From: Massilia frigida
GTDB lineage: Bacteria > Pseudomonadota > Gammaproteobacteria > Burkholderiales > Burkholderiaceae_D
Assembly: GCF_011682175.1 (NCBI RefSeq)
Contig: NZ_WHJG01000044.1
Span: 1-53,249, forward strand
Direction: 5' to 3'
Length of the DNA: 53,249 nt
Shown: positions 25,682 through 37,961 of the stretch, piece by piece
Layout of the letters: every line of letters begins with the position of its first letter
How positions within the stretch are numbered: the first letter of the stretch is position 1
Program-made: the position numbers and the translations under genes
The notes under the pieces: model-generated
Seen by the model: the letters and a program-made list of their open reading frames with translations, nothing else
Database searches by the model: none
Told to the model about the DNA's origin: nothing

Positions 25682-25816
25682 TTATACAGCCAGGCGTTTG
25701 CGACCCTTGGCGCGGCGTGCATTGAGCACATCGCGACCGCCACGGGTAGCCATACGTGCACGGAAGCCGTGCGTACGCTTGCGACGAACGACGGAAGGTT
25801 GGTAAGTACGTTTCAT
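25682..25816 (-). CDS. rpmH: 50S ribosomal protein L34
   Basis: This short 44-aa gene begins [20 protein letters not shown] and ends [10 protein letters not shown], the canonical L34 sequence of betaproteobacteria. It belongs to the large ribosomal subunit. It is the first gene of the leftward origin operon, 32 bases ahead of the rnpA start. Confidence 0.98.
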   Translation of the reverse strand: MKRTYQPSVVRRKRTHGFRARMATRGGRDVLNARRAKGRKRLAV

Positions 25817-26120
25817 GGTGGTCTCGCTTAAAGCAAAATAAAATGCAAAATCGGGTCTGACGTCCCGTCAGTTTTCGGCGCCAAGGACATTTCGCAGATG
25901 TTAAGCCAGCGACACGCCACAGCAAAAATACTCATATTTACCCGCTAAGCCACAGCTATAAGTCACAATAAACTGACTCATTTGCACGGAGTACGGGCGG
26001 GGAACCTTGGATTAGAACTCATTTCACTGGCCTTTGTCAAGGAAGGCTGTGGTTTGGGGCTGGGCGGGGGTGTTTTTGGCGGGGGAATGTGGGGTGGGAA
26101 GCACAGTGCAGCTTCCATCG

Positions 26121-26180
26121 CCCCGTCCCCCGCCGTCGCTCCCGTCCCCCGCCGCCGTTCCCGCCCCCCAGCGTCGTTCC
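26121..26180. repeat. C-rich 20-bp tandem repeat
   Basis: Three consecutive 20-base units on the plus strand share the pattern CCCGTCCCCCGCCGTCGCTC (26121-26140, 26141-26160, and a more diverged 26161-26180). The last unit runs into the inverted repeat at 26172. They are unusually cytosine-rich and have no coding explanation. Confidence 0.7.
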
Positions 26181-26268
26181 CGCGCCAAGGCGGCACTCGG
26201 CGGGAACCCAAATTGCTTGCTTAGCCCGCGACTGCGGCACGAACTTGGGTTCCCGCCGAGTGCCGCCT
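26172..26268. repeat. Long inverted-repeat element, copy A (upstream of dnaA)
   Basis: A 24-base arm at 26188-26211 (AGGCGGCACTCGGCGGGAAC and four more bases) is perfectly complementary to 26245-26268, with a 33-base loop. The left arm is preceded by GTCGTTCCCGCGCCA, so each arm can also form a small GTTCCCG/CGGGAAC hairpin. The same element recurs at 29286-29392. Confidence 0.88.
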
Positions 26269-26410
26269 GGGGGGGGAGCGCTTGCGATGCGGGACGCGGA
26301 ACGTGCGCACACCGGGCAAGGCACCCGAACGACGTAAATTTACGACAACTTGCCTTTCTTCTATTTCCCCTCTGCCACGTCGCCCCCGCACCGAAAATAA
26401 GCGGCGTGCC

Positions 26411-26419
26411 TGTGGATAA
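26411..26419 (-). promoter_or_regulatory. Perfect DnaA box
   Basis: TGTGGATAA on the plus strand is the exact complement of the consensus TTATCCACA. It lies about 115 bases before dnaA, at the position of the -35 of the putative dnaA promoter, so DnaA bound here could repress its own gene, as in E. coli. Confidence 0.8.
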
Positions 26420-26435
26420 CTCTGGCCGTCGCGGG

Positions 26436-26441
26436 TAGAAT
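26436..26441 (+). promoter_or_regulatory. Candidate -10 of the dnaA promoter
   Basis: TAGAAT fits a sigma70 -10 hexamer about 90 bases before the dnaA start. No good -35 is present; the matching position falls within the DnaA box. The promoter call is therefore tentative. Confidence 0.4.
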
Positions 26442-26532
26442 AGCGTGTTACGTGTGGCGAACCGCTCGCAACGCATGCGCTAGCGAAGCATCATCGAACC
26501 GCCCCTCCACACCTTATTCAGACAGAAGATTC

Positions 26533-27942
26533 ATGGAAAATTTTTGGCAGACCTGTTCCGCGCAGTTGGAACTGGAGCTGACGCCGCAACAATTCAGTGC
26601 GTGGATCAAACCGCTGGTTGCCCTCGATTACGAGGACGGCAAGTTGCGCATCGCAGCACCGAACCGCTTCAAGCTGGACTGGGTGAAGTCGCAGTTCGCC
26701 AACCGCATCACCGCCCTCGCCTCCCAATACTGGGAAGCGCCGACGGAAGTGCAGTTCGTGCTCGACCCGCGTAACGCGCTGCCGAAAAAACCGGTCGCGC
26801 CCCATCCGGCCCCGAACGACGGCCCCATGCCCGGCACCATCAACAATGGTCCCGGCAATGGCCCGGCGGACAACCCGGCTGCGCCGGAAATGTTCAACAT
26901 CGGAAATTCGCCGCGCCGCGAACAGAGCCGCGTCAATACCGACCTGACCTTCGACAGCTTCGTCACCGGTAAGGCCAACCAGCTGGCGCGCGCCGCCGCG
27001 ATCCAGGTGGCCAACAATCCGGGCGTGAGCTACAACCCGCTGTTCTTCTACGGCGGCGTGGGCTTGGGTAAGACGCACTTGATCCACGCGATCGGCAACC
27101 AGGTGATGGCCGACCAGCCGGGCGCCAAGATTCGCTACATCCACGCGGAACAGTATGTACGCGACGTCGTCACCGCCTACCAACGCAAGGGCTTCGACGA
27201 CTTCAAGCATTACTACCACTCGCTGGACATGCTGCTGATCGATGATATTCAATTCTTCGGCGGCAAGAGCCGCACGCAGGAAGAATTTTTCTATGCCTTC
27301 GAGGCACTGATCGCCGCGAAGAAGCAAATCATCATCACCAGCGATACGTATCCAAAAGAAATCACCGGCATGGACGACCGCCTGATCTCGCGTTTCGATT
27401 CCGGCCTGACGGTGGCGATCGAGCCGCCGGAGCTGGAAATGCGCGTGGCGATCCTGCTGAAAAAAGCCCAGTCCGAGGGCGTGACGTTCTCCGACGACGT
27501 GGCCTTTTTTGTCGCCAAGCACCTGCGCTCGAACGTGCGCGAGCTCGAAGGCGCGCTGCGCAAGATCCTGGCGTACTCGCGCTTCCACGGCAAGGACATC
27601 ACCATCGATGTGGTGAAAGAAGCGCTGAAGGATTTGCTGTCGGTACAGAACCGCCAGATCTCGGTGGAAAACATCCAGAAAACGGTGGCCGACTTCTTCA
27701 GCATCAAGGTGGCCGACATGTACTCCAAGCGCCGCCCCGCCAACATCGCGCGGCCGCGCCAGATCGCGATGTACCTGGCCAAGGAATTGACGCAGAAGAG
27801 CTTGCCGGAGATCGGCGAACTGTTCGGCGGGCGCGACCACACCACGGTGCTGCACGCGGTGCGCAAGATCGCACTCGACCGCACCAAGAATGCGGAGTGC
27901 AACCATGAGCTGCACGTCCTGGAACAGACTTTGAAGGGTTAA
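26533..27942 (+). CDS. dnaA: Chromosomal replication initiator protein DnaA
   Basis: This 469-aa protein binds DnaA boxes and opens oriC. Domain I begins [22 protein letters not shown] variable Pro/Gly-rich linker (about 85-130) follows. The AAA+ domain has Walker [11 protein letters not shown] and Walker [10 protein letters not shown]. The C-terminal DNA-binding domain ends with the signature [15 protein letters not shown]. The ATG at 26533 begins domain I exactly; an in-frame start 27 codons upstream adds unrelated residues. It is transcribed toward dnaN and gyrB. Confidence 0.98.
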   Translation: MENFWQTCSAQLELELTPQQFSAWIKPLVALDYEDGKLRIAAPNRFKLDWVKSQFANRITALASQYWEAPTEVQFVLDPRNALPKKPVAPHPAPNDGPMPGTINNGPGNGPADNPAAPEMFNIGNSPRREQSRVNTDLTFDSFVTGKANQLARAAAIQVANNPGVSYNPLFFYGGVGLGKTHLIHAIGNQVMADQPGAKIRYIHAEQYVRDVVTAYQRKGFDDFKHYYHSLDMLLIDDIQFFGGKSRTQEEFFYAFEALIAAKKQIIITSDTYPKEITGMDDRLISRFDSGLTVAIEPPELEMRVAILLKKAQSEGVTFSDDVAFFVAKHLRSNVRELEGALRKILAYSRFHGKDITIDVVKEALKDLLSVQNRQISVENIQKTVADFFSIKVADMYSKRRPANIARPRQIAMYLAKELTQKSLPEIGELFGGRDHTTVLHAVRKIALDRTKNAECNHELHVLEQTLKG

Positions 27943-28034
27943 AGCCCGAATTAATGTGCGGACGGCAATTTCTGGCAAAATATAGCATTAGCAGCAAGGT
28001 TACCGTGGCCCTGTTGTTGCGTTGTCAGCCTCCA

Positions 28035-28050
28035 GGCAAGCCCGCTTGCC
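28035..28050. other. Small hairpin in the dnaA-dnaN gap
   Basis: GGCAAGC and GCTTGCC form a perfect 7-bp stem with a 2-base loop in the 181-base spacer before dnaN. There is no T run, so it may act as a mRNA structure element rather than a terminator. Confidence 0.5.
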
Positions 28051-28123
28051 GGGGGCGGCCGGCGTAGCGGCACTGCGAACCGGGCCATACAGAATATTTC
28101 TGACAACTCTACCGAGGATTACT

Positions 28124-29230
28124 ATGCAATTGGTCAAAACCACCCGAGATACCCTTCTCCGGCCACTGCAGATCGTGAGCGGTATTGTCGAGCGTCGGCA
28201 CACTATGCCGATTCTGGCCAATATCCTCATCCGCAAGGACGGCGAAAACGTCTCATTCCTGTCGACCGACACCGAGGTCCAGATCACGACGCACGCCAGC
28301 ATCGGCTCGGGTGCCGATGTAGCCGGTACCACCGTGGCCGCGCGCAAGCTGCTGGACATTTTGCGCGCCCTGCCCGAATCGGGCGACGTCACGATGACCT
28401 TGCTGAACAAGCGCCTGACGGTGCAGACCGGCAAATCGCGCTTCGCGCTGCAAACCCTGGCCGCGGAAGAGTTTCCGACCGTCTCGGTCGCGGACACCTA
28501 CAACGCCACGGTCACCCTGCCGCAGAAAACGCTCAAGCACCTGTTCAACATGGTGCACTTTTCGATGGCGCAACAGGATATCCGTTACTACCTGAATGGC
28601 CTGCTGCTGGTGCTCGATGGCCGCAACGTGATCGCCGTGGCGACCGACGGCCACCGCCTGGCGTTTTGCCAAGTCGAGACCGAGCAGGAATTCACGCGCC
28701 AGGAAGTCATCATTCCGCGCAAGACGATCATTGAGCTGCAGCGTTTACTGGAAGAAAGCGACGAGACGGTCCAGCTGGACATTTCGACTTCGCAAGTCAA
28801 GCTGACGTTTGCCGACATCGAGCTGGTCTCGAAGCTGGTGGAAGGCAAGTTCCCGGATTACACGCGTGTGATTCCGAAGGGCTACAAGAACGACTTCACG
28901 ATCGGCCGCGACGAGCTGCTGCGTTCCTTGCAACGCGCGGCGATCATGACCAGCGACAAGTTCAAGGGCGTACGCTGCATCATCAGCCCGGGCAGCATGA
29001 AGATCAGCTCGACCAATGCGGACCAGGAAGAAGCGGTCGAAGAACTGGAAATCGACTACGGCGGCGACAGCGTCGACATCGGTTTCAACGTGACCTATCT
29101 GCTGGACGTGTTGAATAATTTGAAGTGCGACCAGATCAACATCGCCCTGGGCGACTCGAATTCGTCGGCGCTGATTTCGATTCCGGACAACGCGGACTTC
29201 AAGTACGTTGTCATGCCGATGCGCATTTAA
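28124..29230 (+). CDS. dnaN: DNA polymerase III beta subunit (sliding clamp)
   Basis: This is a 368-aa clamp that dimerises as a ring around DNA and tethers polymerase III and other enzymes. It has three clamp domains of about 120 residues each. It begins MQLVKTTRDTLLRPLQIVSGIVERRHTMPILANILI and ends with the conserved YVVMPMRI. The start follows ACCGAGGATT, a good ribosome binding site (GAGG). Its length is standard for betaproteobacteria. Confidence 0.98.
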   Translation: MQLVKTTRDTLLRPLQIVSGIVERRHTMPILANILIRKDGENVSFLSTDTEVQITTHASIGSGADVAGTTVAARKLLDILRALPESGDVTMTLLNKRLTVQTGKSRFALQTLAAEEFPTVSVADTYNATVTLPQKTLKHLFNMVHFSMAQQDIRYYLNGLLLVLDGRNVIAVATDGHRLAFCQVETEQEFTRQEVIIPRKTIIELQRLLEESDETVQLDISTSQVKLTFADIELVSKLVEGKFPDYTRVIPKGYKNDFTIGRDELLRSLQRAAIMTSDKFKGVRCIISPGSMKISSTNADQEEAVEELEIDYGGDSVDIGFNVTYLLDVLNNLKCDQINIALGDSNSSALISIPDNADFKYVVMPMRI

Positions 29231-29285
29231 GCAGCAAGAATTACGGCAAGCCAAGCAGCACGCAGCACCCGGAAATTAGCACCGT

Positions 29286-29392
29286 CGTTCCCGCGCCAAG
29301 GCGGCACTCGGCGGGAACCCAAGTTTGCTCCGTAGTTACAGGCGGCTCGACGAAATTGGGTTCCCGCCGAGTGCCACCTTGGTGCGGGAACC
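29286..29392. repeat. Long inverted-repeat element, copy B (dnaN-gyrB gap)
   Basis: Left arm 29286-29322 and right arm 29356-29392 are complementary over 37 bases with about three mismatches, around a 33-base loop. The core (AGGCGGCACTCGGCGGGAAC) is identical to copy A at 26172-26268, while the loops differ. The element fills about half of the dnaN-gyrB spacer. Confidence 0.9.
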
Positions 29393-29417
29393 ACGAGTAA
29401 TTAGCTTCCACATTTAG

Positions 29418-31943
<2,526 letters not shown>

Positions 31944-32002
31944 GCTTTGTCGGGATGTACGACGTCATCACATATGACGTAAATCTCAATAGTCGACAGA
32001 TC

Positions 32003-32030
32003 GGCCACCCAGAACGGTGGCCTTCTTTTT
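32003..32030 (+). terminator. Rho-independent terminator after gyrB
   Basis: GGCCACC and GGTGGCC form a 7-bp stem with a 6-base loop, followed by TTCTTTTT. It lies about 60 bases after the gyrB stop codon and ends the dnaA-dnaN-gyrB unit. A second dyad (ACGTCAT / ATGACGT, 31962-31980) precedes it. Confidence 0.88.
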
Positions 32031-32118
32031 CACGTGAATCCGCCTGTCAAAAGCAATTGACCTTTGCCAATTTGGTCCGGTCAGTTGAGATTAAACAAGG
32101 CAAATACAGGAAGCGCGC

Positions 32119-32769
32119 ATGACGGGCAAGGTTATTCCCTTTAATCCCTTGGACAAAAAAAATCTTGGTGCGAGTGTTGCTGAGGCCTTGTTGACCAAGG
32201 AAGTGCATCCGCTGGGCGATGTACCGATGTTCGAGGGGGCCGGGATCTATGCAATTTATTACACCGGTGATTTTCAGGCCTATCAACAAATCTCACGTCT
32301 GAATCGGGAAGAGAACTTCCAACTCCCTATTTATGTTGGCAAAGCGATCCCCGCAGGCGCGCGGATGGGGGCTAACCTGGAGTTGGCGGCGGGAAGAGTA
32401 TTGCAAAAGCGCCTCAAAGAACACGCTGAGAGCGTGAAAGCGGCTGAGAATCTGGATATCCAGGACTTTCAGTGCCGTTTCTTGGTGGTGGACGACATCT
32501 GGATCCCGCTTGGGGAGTCGCTGATCATCGCTAGGTTCACGCCAATTTGGAACTCAGCGATTGATGGCTTTGGTAATCACAATCCCGGTAAAGGCAGACT
32601 CGCCGGCAAGCGGTCACGTTGGGACGTGTTGCACCCCGGGCGTGGCTGGGCAACAAATCACGCGGAGCGCCTCGAGACCCCAGCGCAATTGGCCGAAAAG
32701 GCACAAACTCACCTGAACATTCTTCCACCGTGCCTGTCGGGACAATTCATCCAAGCCGAGGGCGAATAA
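32119..32769 (+). CDS. Eco29kI-like type II restriction endonuclease (GIY-YIG)
   Basis: This 216-aa nuclease belongs to the GIY-YIG superfamily and matches the Eco29kI/NgoMIII group, which cuts CCGCGG. Visible motifs are GIYAIYY (residues 42-48), IYVGK (71-75), R98 and H102 in QKRLKEH, E133 in GESLIIARF and N145 in PIWN. The spacing R-x3-H and E-x11-N fits the active site described for R.Eco29kI. It converges on the methyltransferase gene with only 20 bases between stop codons. Local base use is less GC-biased than in the core genes, which suggests acquisition. Confidence 0.88.
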   Translation: MTGKVIPFNPLDKKNLGASVAEALLTKEVHPLGDVPMFEGAGIYAIYYTGDFQAYQQISRLNREENFQLPIYVGKAIPAGARMGANLELAAGRVLQKRLKEHAESVKAAENLDIQDFQCRFLVVDDIWIPLGESLIIARFTPIWNSAIDGFGNHNPGKGRLAGKRSRWDVLHPGRGWATNHAERLETPAQLAEKAQTHLNILPPCLSGQFIQAEGE

Positions 32770-32789
32770 AATGATAGCGCTTACCGCCG

Positions 32790-33992
32790 CTATGCCACCG
32801 CGAGCAGCGGCGGGGTGTGGCGCGCGGCGCGCAAATGACCGCATACGCTGCCAGCCATCACTGATGCCAATCGTACTGGAACCGCATTGCCAAGCTGACG
32901 CATCGTTTCACCCCAAGTTCCCTCGAAGATGAAGGTATCCGGGAAGGTCTGAATTCTGGCCGATTCGCGCACGGTAAAATAGCGAACCGAGCCATCCGGT
33001 CGTCGCAGCATGTTCTCGCCACCAGGCACACCATGATCACCCGCTTTCAGTGCCTTGGCAGGTTCATCGAGTGGACTGCCAGTATGGCCGGCATAGCTCC
33101 GAGCGCCAGGCTGGAAACGATGAGCCGCTACAAGCTCCATATCCGGCCGCCGTTCTGGATCCGGCAAATCCGCAATAGCATCTCTGACTGTCCGCCATGG
33201 CAGACGCACTTGAGCCGGGTCGAGCTCCAATAAACCCTGCAACTTACGCTCGATACCCTCTGGTCTAGCGGGACGATTACGTCGCGCAATACGGTGCCGG
33301 TCCCAATACATGCCGTCCGCGCTCCACTGATCAAGCAAGAGGGCATCTTGACTATGGCTGGCAAATGGAAATTCATACTGGTTGGGGACATCGGCCCGGA
33401 AACCCACGATGAAAATACGCATGCGCTTTTGCGGCACGCCATAGTTGGCGGCATTAACAAGTCGCCATTCGACACGGTATTCGCTACGAGCACGAGTGCC
33501 CTTGTGACGATCCAGTCTGGCAAGATGAAGCATCCACGGTTCGTCCCTACGAGCCTGAAAAGCTGGAAACTCAAGTTGCAACAAGATATACCGGAAGTAA
33601 TCTGAGAACGCCGCCCGCTTCAAACCTTGCACATTCTCGAAAACGAACGCACTCGGCTGGGTTTCACGAACAGCACGGATGGCTTGCGGAAACATGTCCC
33701 TCGGGTCAAGAAACCCACCAGCCTTTCCACCCATTGAGAATGGCTGGCATGGTGGCCCGCCGGTGACCAGATCGATTCCTTGGAAGGCATCGTATTGGAA
33801 CTGGCGGACGTCACCCTCGGTAACGTCCGGCCAATGAGAAACCGGCTCCACATTGGCGCTCTGGTTACGCCTGATTGTCTGACACGCATGGGAGTTCCAC
33901 TCAACGACAGCTTGATGAGCAACGCCATGCTCCGAAAACCCCAGCGCCAAGCCTCCGGCACCTGCAAAAAGTTCGATTGATTGGAGCGGCAT
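32790..33992 (-). CDS. DNA (cytosine-5) methyltransferase of the Eco29kI-like system
   Basis: This 400-aa C5-cytosine methyltransferase should protect the host from the adjacent nuclease. The motifs are in canonical order: I (ELFAGAGGLALGF, 7-19), IV (GGPPCQPFS with catalytic C82), VI (FENVQGL), VIII (KRMRIFIVGFR), IX and X (MRQLGNAVPVRLA near the C-terminus). The variable target-recognition region lies between VIII and IX. The start at MPLQSIELFAG is the natural one; open frame upstream adds 38 unlikely residues. A promoter with a LexA-type operator lies about 145 bases upstream. Confidence 0.93.
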   Translation of the reverse strand: MPLQSIELFAGAGGLALGFSEHGVAHQAVVEWNSHACQTIRRNQSANVEPVSHWPDVTEGDVRQFQYDAFQGIDLVTGGPPCQPFSMGGKAGGFLDPRDMFPQAIRAVRETQPSAFVFENVQGLKRAAFSDYFRYILLQLEFPAFQARRDEPWMLHLARLDRHKGTRARSEYRVEWRLVNAANYGVPQKRMRIFIVGFRADVPNQYEFPFASHSQDALLLDQWSADGMYWDRHRIARRNRPARPEGIERKLQGLLELDPAQVRLPWRTVRDAIADLPDPERRPDMELVAAHRFQPGARSYAGHTGSPLDEPAKALKAGDHGVPGGENMLRRPDGSVRYFTVRESARIQTFPDTFIFEGTWGETMRQLGNAVPVRLASVMAGSVCGHLRAARHTPPLLAVA

Positions 33993-34136
33993 GATCGTAT
34001 ATTGTAGTTCTTTAATACAAATTATCCCAAAGCGGGTCCTGCTTGGAGCGTTCGACGGAAGCTTGGGGCTCCTGTTGACAGCAGAAAACAAAGCAGTATA
34101 AAGCAAGCATCGAGTGGGATGGGAAAGCAGGTGAGC
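33993..34136. other. Leader between SOS-type promoter and methyltransferase
   Basis: About 145 bases with no convincing gene. On the minus strand a GATAAT sequence near 34020 could be a second -10 closer to the methyltransferase start, but no -35 matches it. The open minus-strand frame here begins with TTG and continues into the methyltransferase; it looks accidental. Confidence 0.45.
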
Positions 34137-34165
34137 GCATTATACTGTATGTCCATACAGTCGCC
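34137..34165 (-). promoter_or_regulatory. Promoter with embedded LexA-type (SOS) operator
   Basis: On the minus strand TTGGCG (34160-34165) and TATAAT (34137-34142) are separated by 17 bases. The spacer contains the palindrome ACTGTATGTCCATACAGT. CTGT-N8-ACAG at 34143-34158 is the proteobacterial LexA-box consensus. Transcription would run left toward the methyltransferase start at 33992 with a leader of about 138 bases. The operator could equally be a leftover from a former SOS gene on the other side. Confidence 0.68.
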
Positions 34166-34265
34166 AACCGAATCAAGCGTGCGCTCCCTGTTCACTCGAA
34201 GAGATCATCAGCACTGTTCCACAGTATACTTGAGCCATCTCAAAAACGATTGTCGTGTTTACGCT

Positions 34266-35239
34266 AGCACGTGTTTCGCCCAGAACCCCGGCCAGCCATC
34301 CACGCCTGCCCCGGCAAACGAACGTGCTCAGGTTCTCAAGAACCCCGTCCCACTGACCATCGAGGAAGACAAGCGAACGGACGAATTGCGCATTGTCAGT
34401 CGTGAAAAAGCCACCAACTCGAATTTGGCGAACATCGTTGCCGGTATCGCGCAGGCGAAGCAAGGTATCACCCTCTACCCTCACAGCGGCGCGAGCACAA
34501 AATTTTATGGCGGCGCAATCTGACAAATCCATTGCTGGGCGATTTTCAAAAAGCGCTCGGCCAAAAGATAATCGACCTTCTGATGGACGACGGCAGCACC
34601 GCTGCTGCCTACAAAAATCCCATCACTCTCGCGCCTCTTGGCTGGCATCTGGTTTATCACGACCTGGGGACGCCGACAGTGCAGGAAGATGATTACGTAC
34701 TGCGCTTCGCCGTTCATATTGGCAAGATTGCCGAAGGAAAGGAAGACAACTTCGTGCGCAGGGCGAACCGTCCTGGATGAAGCTGCCAGTACGTTTCCGA
34801 GCCGCGCGCATTGGCTACGTGGAAGTCGAATGACGACGCGGCCGTCGCGACCGAGCAAAAGCTGGCCGTCCAGGCATGCATCGATTCCGTGACGCCCTTG
34901 CTTACAGAATTTCTGGGCATCGATTACCACACGAAGGTGCGCACCGCCAAAATCAAGTGCAAGTCGAAATGGGTCGAGTGTAACGAGGCAGCAGAGAAGA
35001 CGGGCGATCCGATGCCCGGCTATAAAGTATGCAGGGCAAACTTCAATCAGTGTGGTAACCGCGACATCGAGCCCTTGGTCGCGGGGACGCCCGTCGGCAA
35101 ATGCAAAGTCACTTACGCCGCCTGCAAGAAAACGGTCATCGACAAAGCCCGTGCGCTCAATCCGGGGGCAACGCCGGAGAGGATTGTGTTCAATCCATGC
35201 TGGATAGAACACAACGCCTGCGTCGAAGCAACCAAGTAA
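34266..35239 (+). pseudogene. Decayed gene(s) in three frame-shifted blocks
   Basis: Protein-like sequence continues through several frames. Block 1 (to a stop at 34521-34523) has ANERAQVLKNPVPLTIEEDK and ends STKFYGGAI. Block 2 (34502-34780) carries on in another frame: NPLLGDFQKALGQKIIDLL ... YVLRFAVHIGKIAEGKEDNF. A third frame has PSWMKLPVRFRAARIGYVEVE (to 34833). Block 3 (about 34811-35239) encodes a Cys-rich segment (KIKCKSKWVECNEAAEK ... KVCRANFNQCGNRDIEP ... GKCKVTYAACKK). I do not recognise the family. Block 1 has STCFAQNPGQ just ahead, like a signal-peptide end. The 5' part seems lost next to the restriction-modification insertion. Confidence 0.6.
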
Positions 35240-35292
35240 GCCGCAAAGGGTCCCGGCTGGCAACCACCGCGCGCGCAAAAGCCTGCCCCGCC

Positions 35293-35325
35293 GCAAAAAG
35301 CCGAGCCCCGCGCCCGGCTTTTTGC
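35293..35325. terminator. Strong bidirectional terminator
   Basis: GCAAAAAGCCG and CGGCTTTTTGC form a perfect 11-bp stem with an 11-base loop, with T runs on both strands. It closes the decayed gene and insulates the DUF2760-Hsp70 operon. Confidence 0.85.
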
Positions 35326-35495
35326 CGCCAAGCCCCAGGGCAGCATCATCGAACTCCCCCATCAAATGATTTATACTGCCGCGCAGCATAAATTTAGGCC
35401 CTACACAGCATACAATCCCGGTTCCGGCCCTGCGGCACCTTTGCCCGGCCAACCCTATCAGTCCGACACACAGCCGGCATACTCAGGAGTAATTG

Positions 35496-36112
35496 ATGAT
35501 CGACTCGTCGCCGAATTCGAATCACCCGTCCCAGGACAACAACCAGCGCCCTTCTTTCCTGCGCCGTATTCCGATCGCCTTCGGCGCCTTCTTCGGCGTG
35601 CTGTCGGATGCCGACTTCGCCGGCCGGGTTGAGCGCGTGCGTCACGGCAGCATCCCCACGCCAACGCCCGCCCCAGCTCCGGCTCCAGTAGCCCCGGTCG
35701 CCGCCGCACCAGCGCCAGCACCCAAACCAGCGGCCCCCACACCAGACACCGCCCTGCAACTGCTATCCCTGTTCCAGCGCGATGCGCGCCTGATCGACTT
35801 CACCCAGGAAAACCTGAGCGGCTTCTCGGACGCCGACATCGGCGCCGCCGCGCGCGTGGTCCACGAAGGCTGCGCCAAAGTGCTGCGCGAACACTTCACC
35901 ATCGTCCCCGTGCGCGACGAAGCCGAAGGCAGCCGCGTCACCCTGAACGAAGGTTTCGACGTCCGTGCGGTGCGCCTGACCGGCAACGTGGTCGGCAAAG
36001 CCCCGTTCAACGGCAGCATCAGCCATCGCGGCTGGCGCGCGGCCGAGGTCCGCCTGCCCACCCTGGCCGCCGGCCACGACGCCACCGTGCTGGCCCAAGC
36101 GGAGGTGGAACT

Positions 36113-36116
<4 letters not shown>
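35496..36116 (+). CDS. DUF2760-domain protein
   Basis: This 206-aa protein starts at the ATG at 35496, with AGGAG six bases ahead. A short N-terminal part (SFLRRIPIAFGAFFGVLSDADFAGRV) is followed by a Pro/Ala-rich linker (about 55-85). The DUF2760 domain (about 90-206: ALQLLSLFQRDARLIDFTQENLSGFSDADIGAAARVVHEGCAKVLREHF) completes the protein. Proteins of this family are found next to Hsp70 genes in proteobacteria. Its end overlaps the first Hsp70 start by 4 bases, so it is probably a dedicated partner, but its activity is unknown. Confidence 0.88.
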
Positions 36117-37954
<1,838 letters not shown>

Positions 37955-37961
37955 GGCACGT

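Larger units (their letters stand above)
25817..26532. other. Non-coding origin-proximal region (candidate oriC)
   Basis: About 715 bases without a credible gene separate the divergent rpmH and dnaA. The left part (25820-26000) is AT-rich. The middle (26040-26280) is very GC-rich with C/G tracts and a long inverted repeat. The right part holds a 12-bp palindrome (CGTAAATTTACG, 26333-26344), one perfect DnaA box and a probable dnaA promoter. Its place between rpmH and dnaA is the usual oriC location in related bacteria. I could find only one exact DnaA box, so the call rests mainly on synteny. Confidence 0.6.

Noticed and set aside
25982-26476. Several short open frames in the candidate origin region
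   Set aside because: They translate the inverted repeat and C-rich tract into Pro/Arg-rich peptides that appear on both strands.
31962-31980. ACGTCAT/ATGACGT dyad as an operator of the restriction gene
   Set aside because: It lies before the gyrB terminator and about 140 bases ahead of the nuclease gene, and no matching controller gene is present.
34505-35452. 315-aa open frame on the minus strand
   Set aside because: Its sequence has no domain-like order and lies antisense to the coding-like blocks of the decayed gene. It also crosses the strong terminator.
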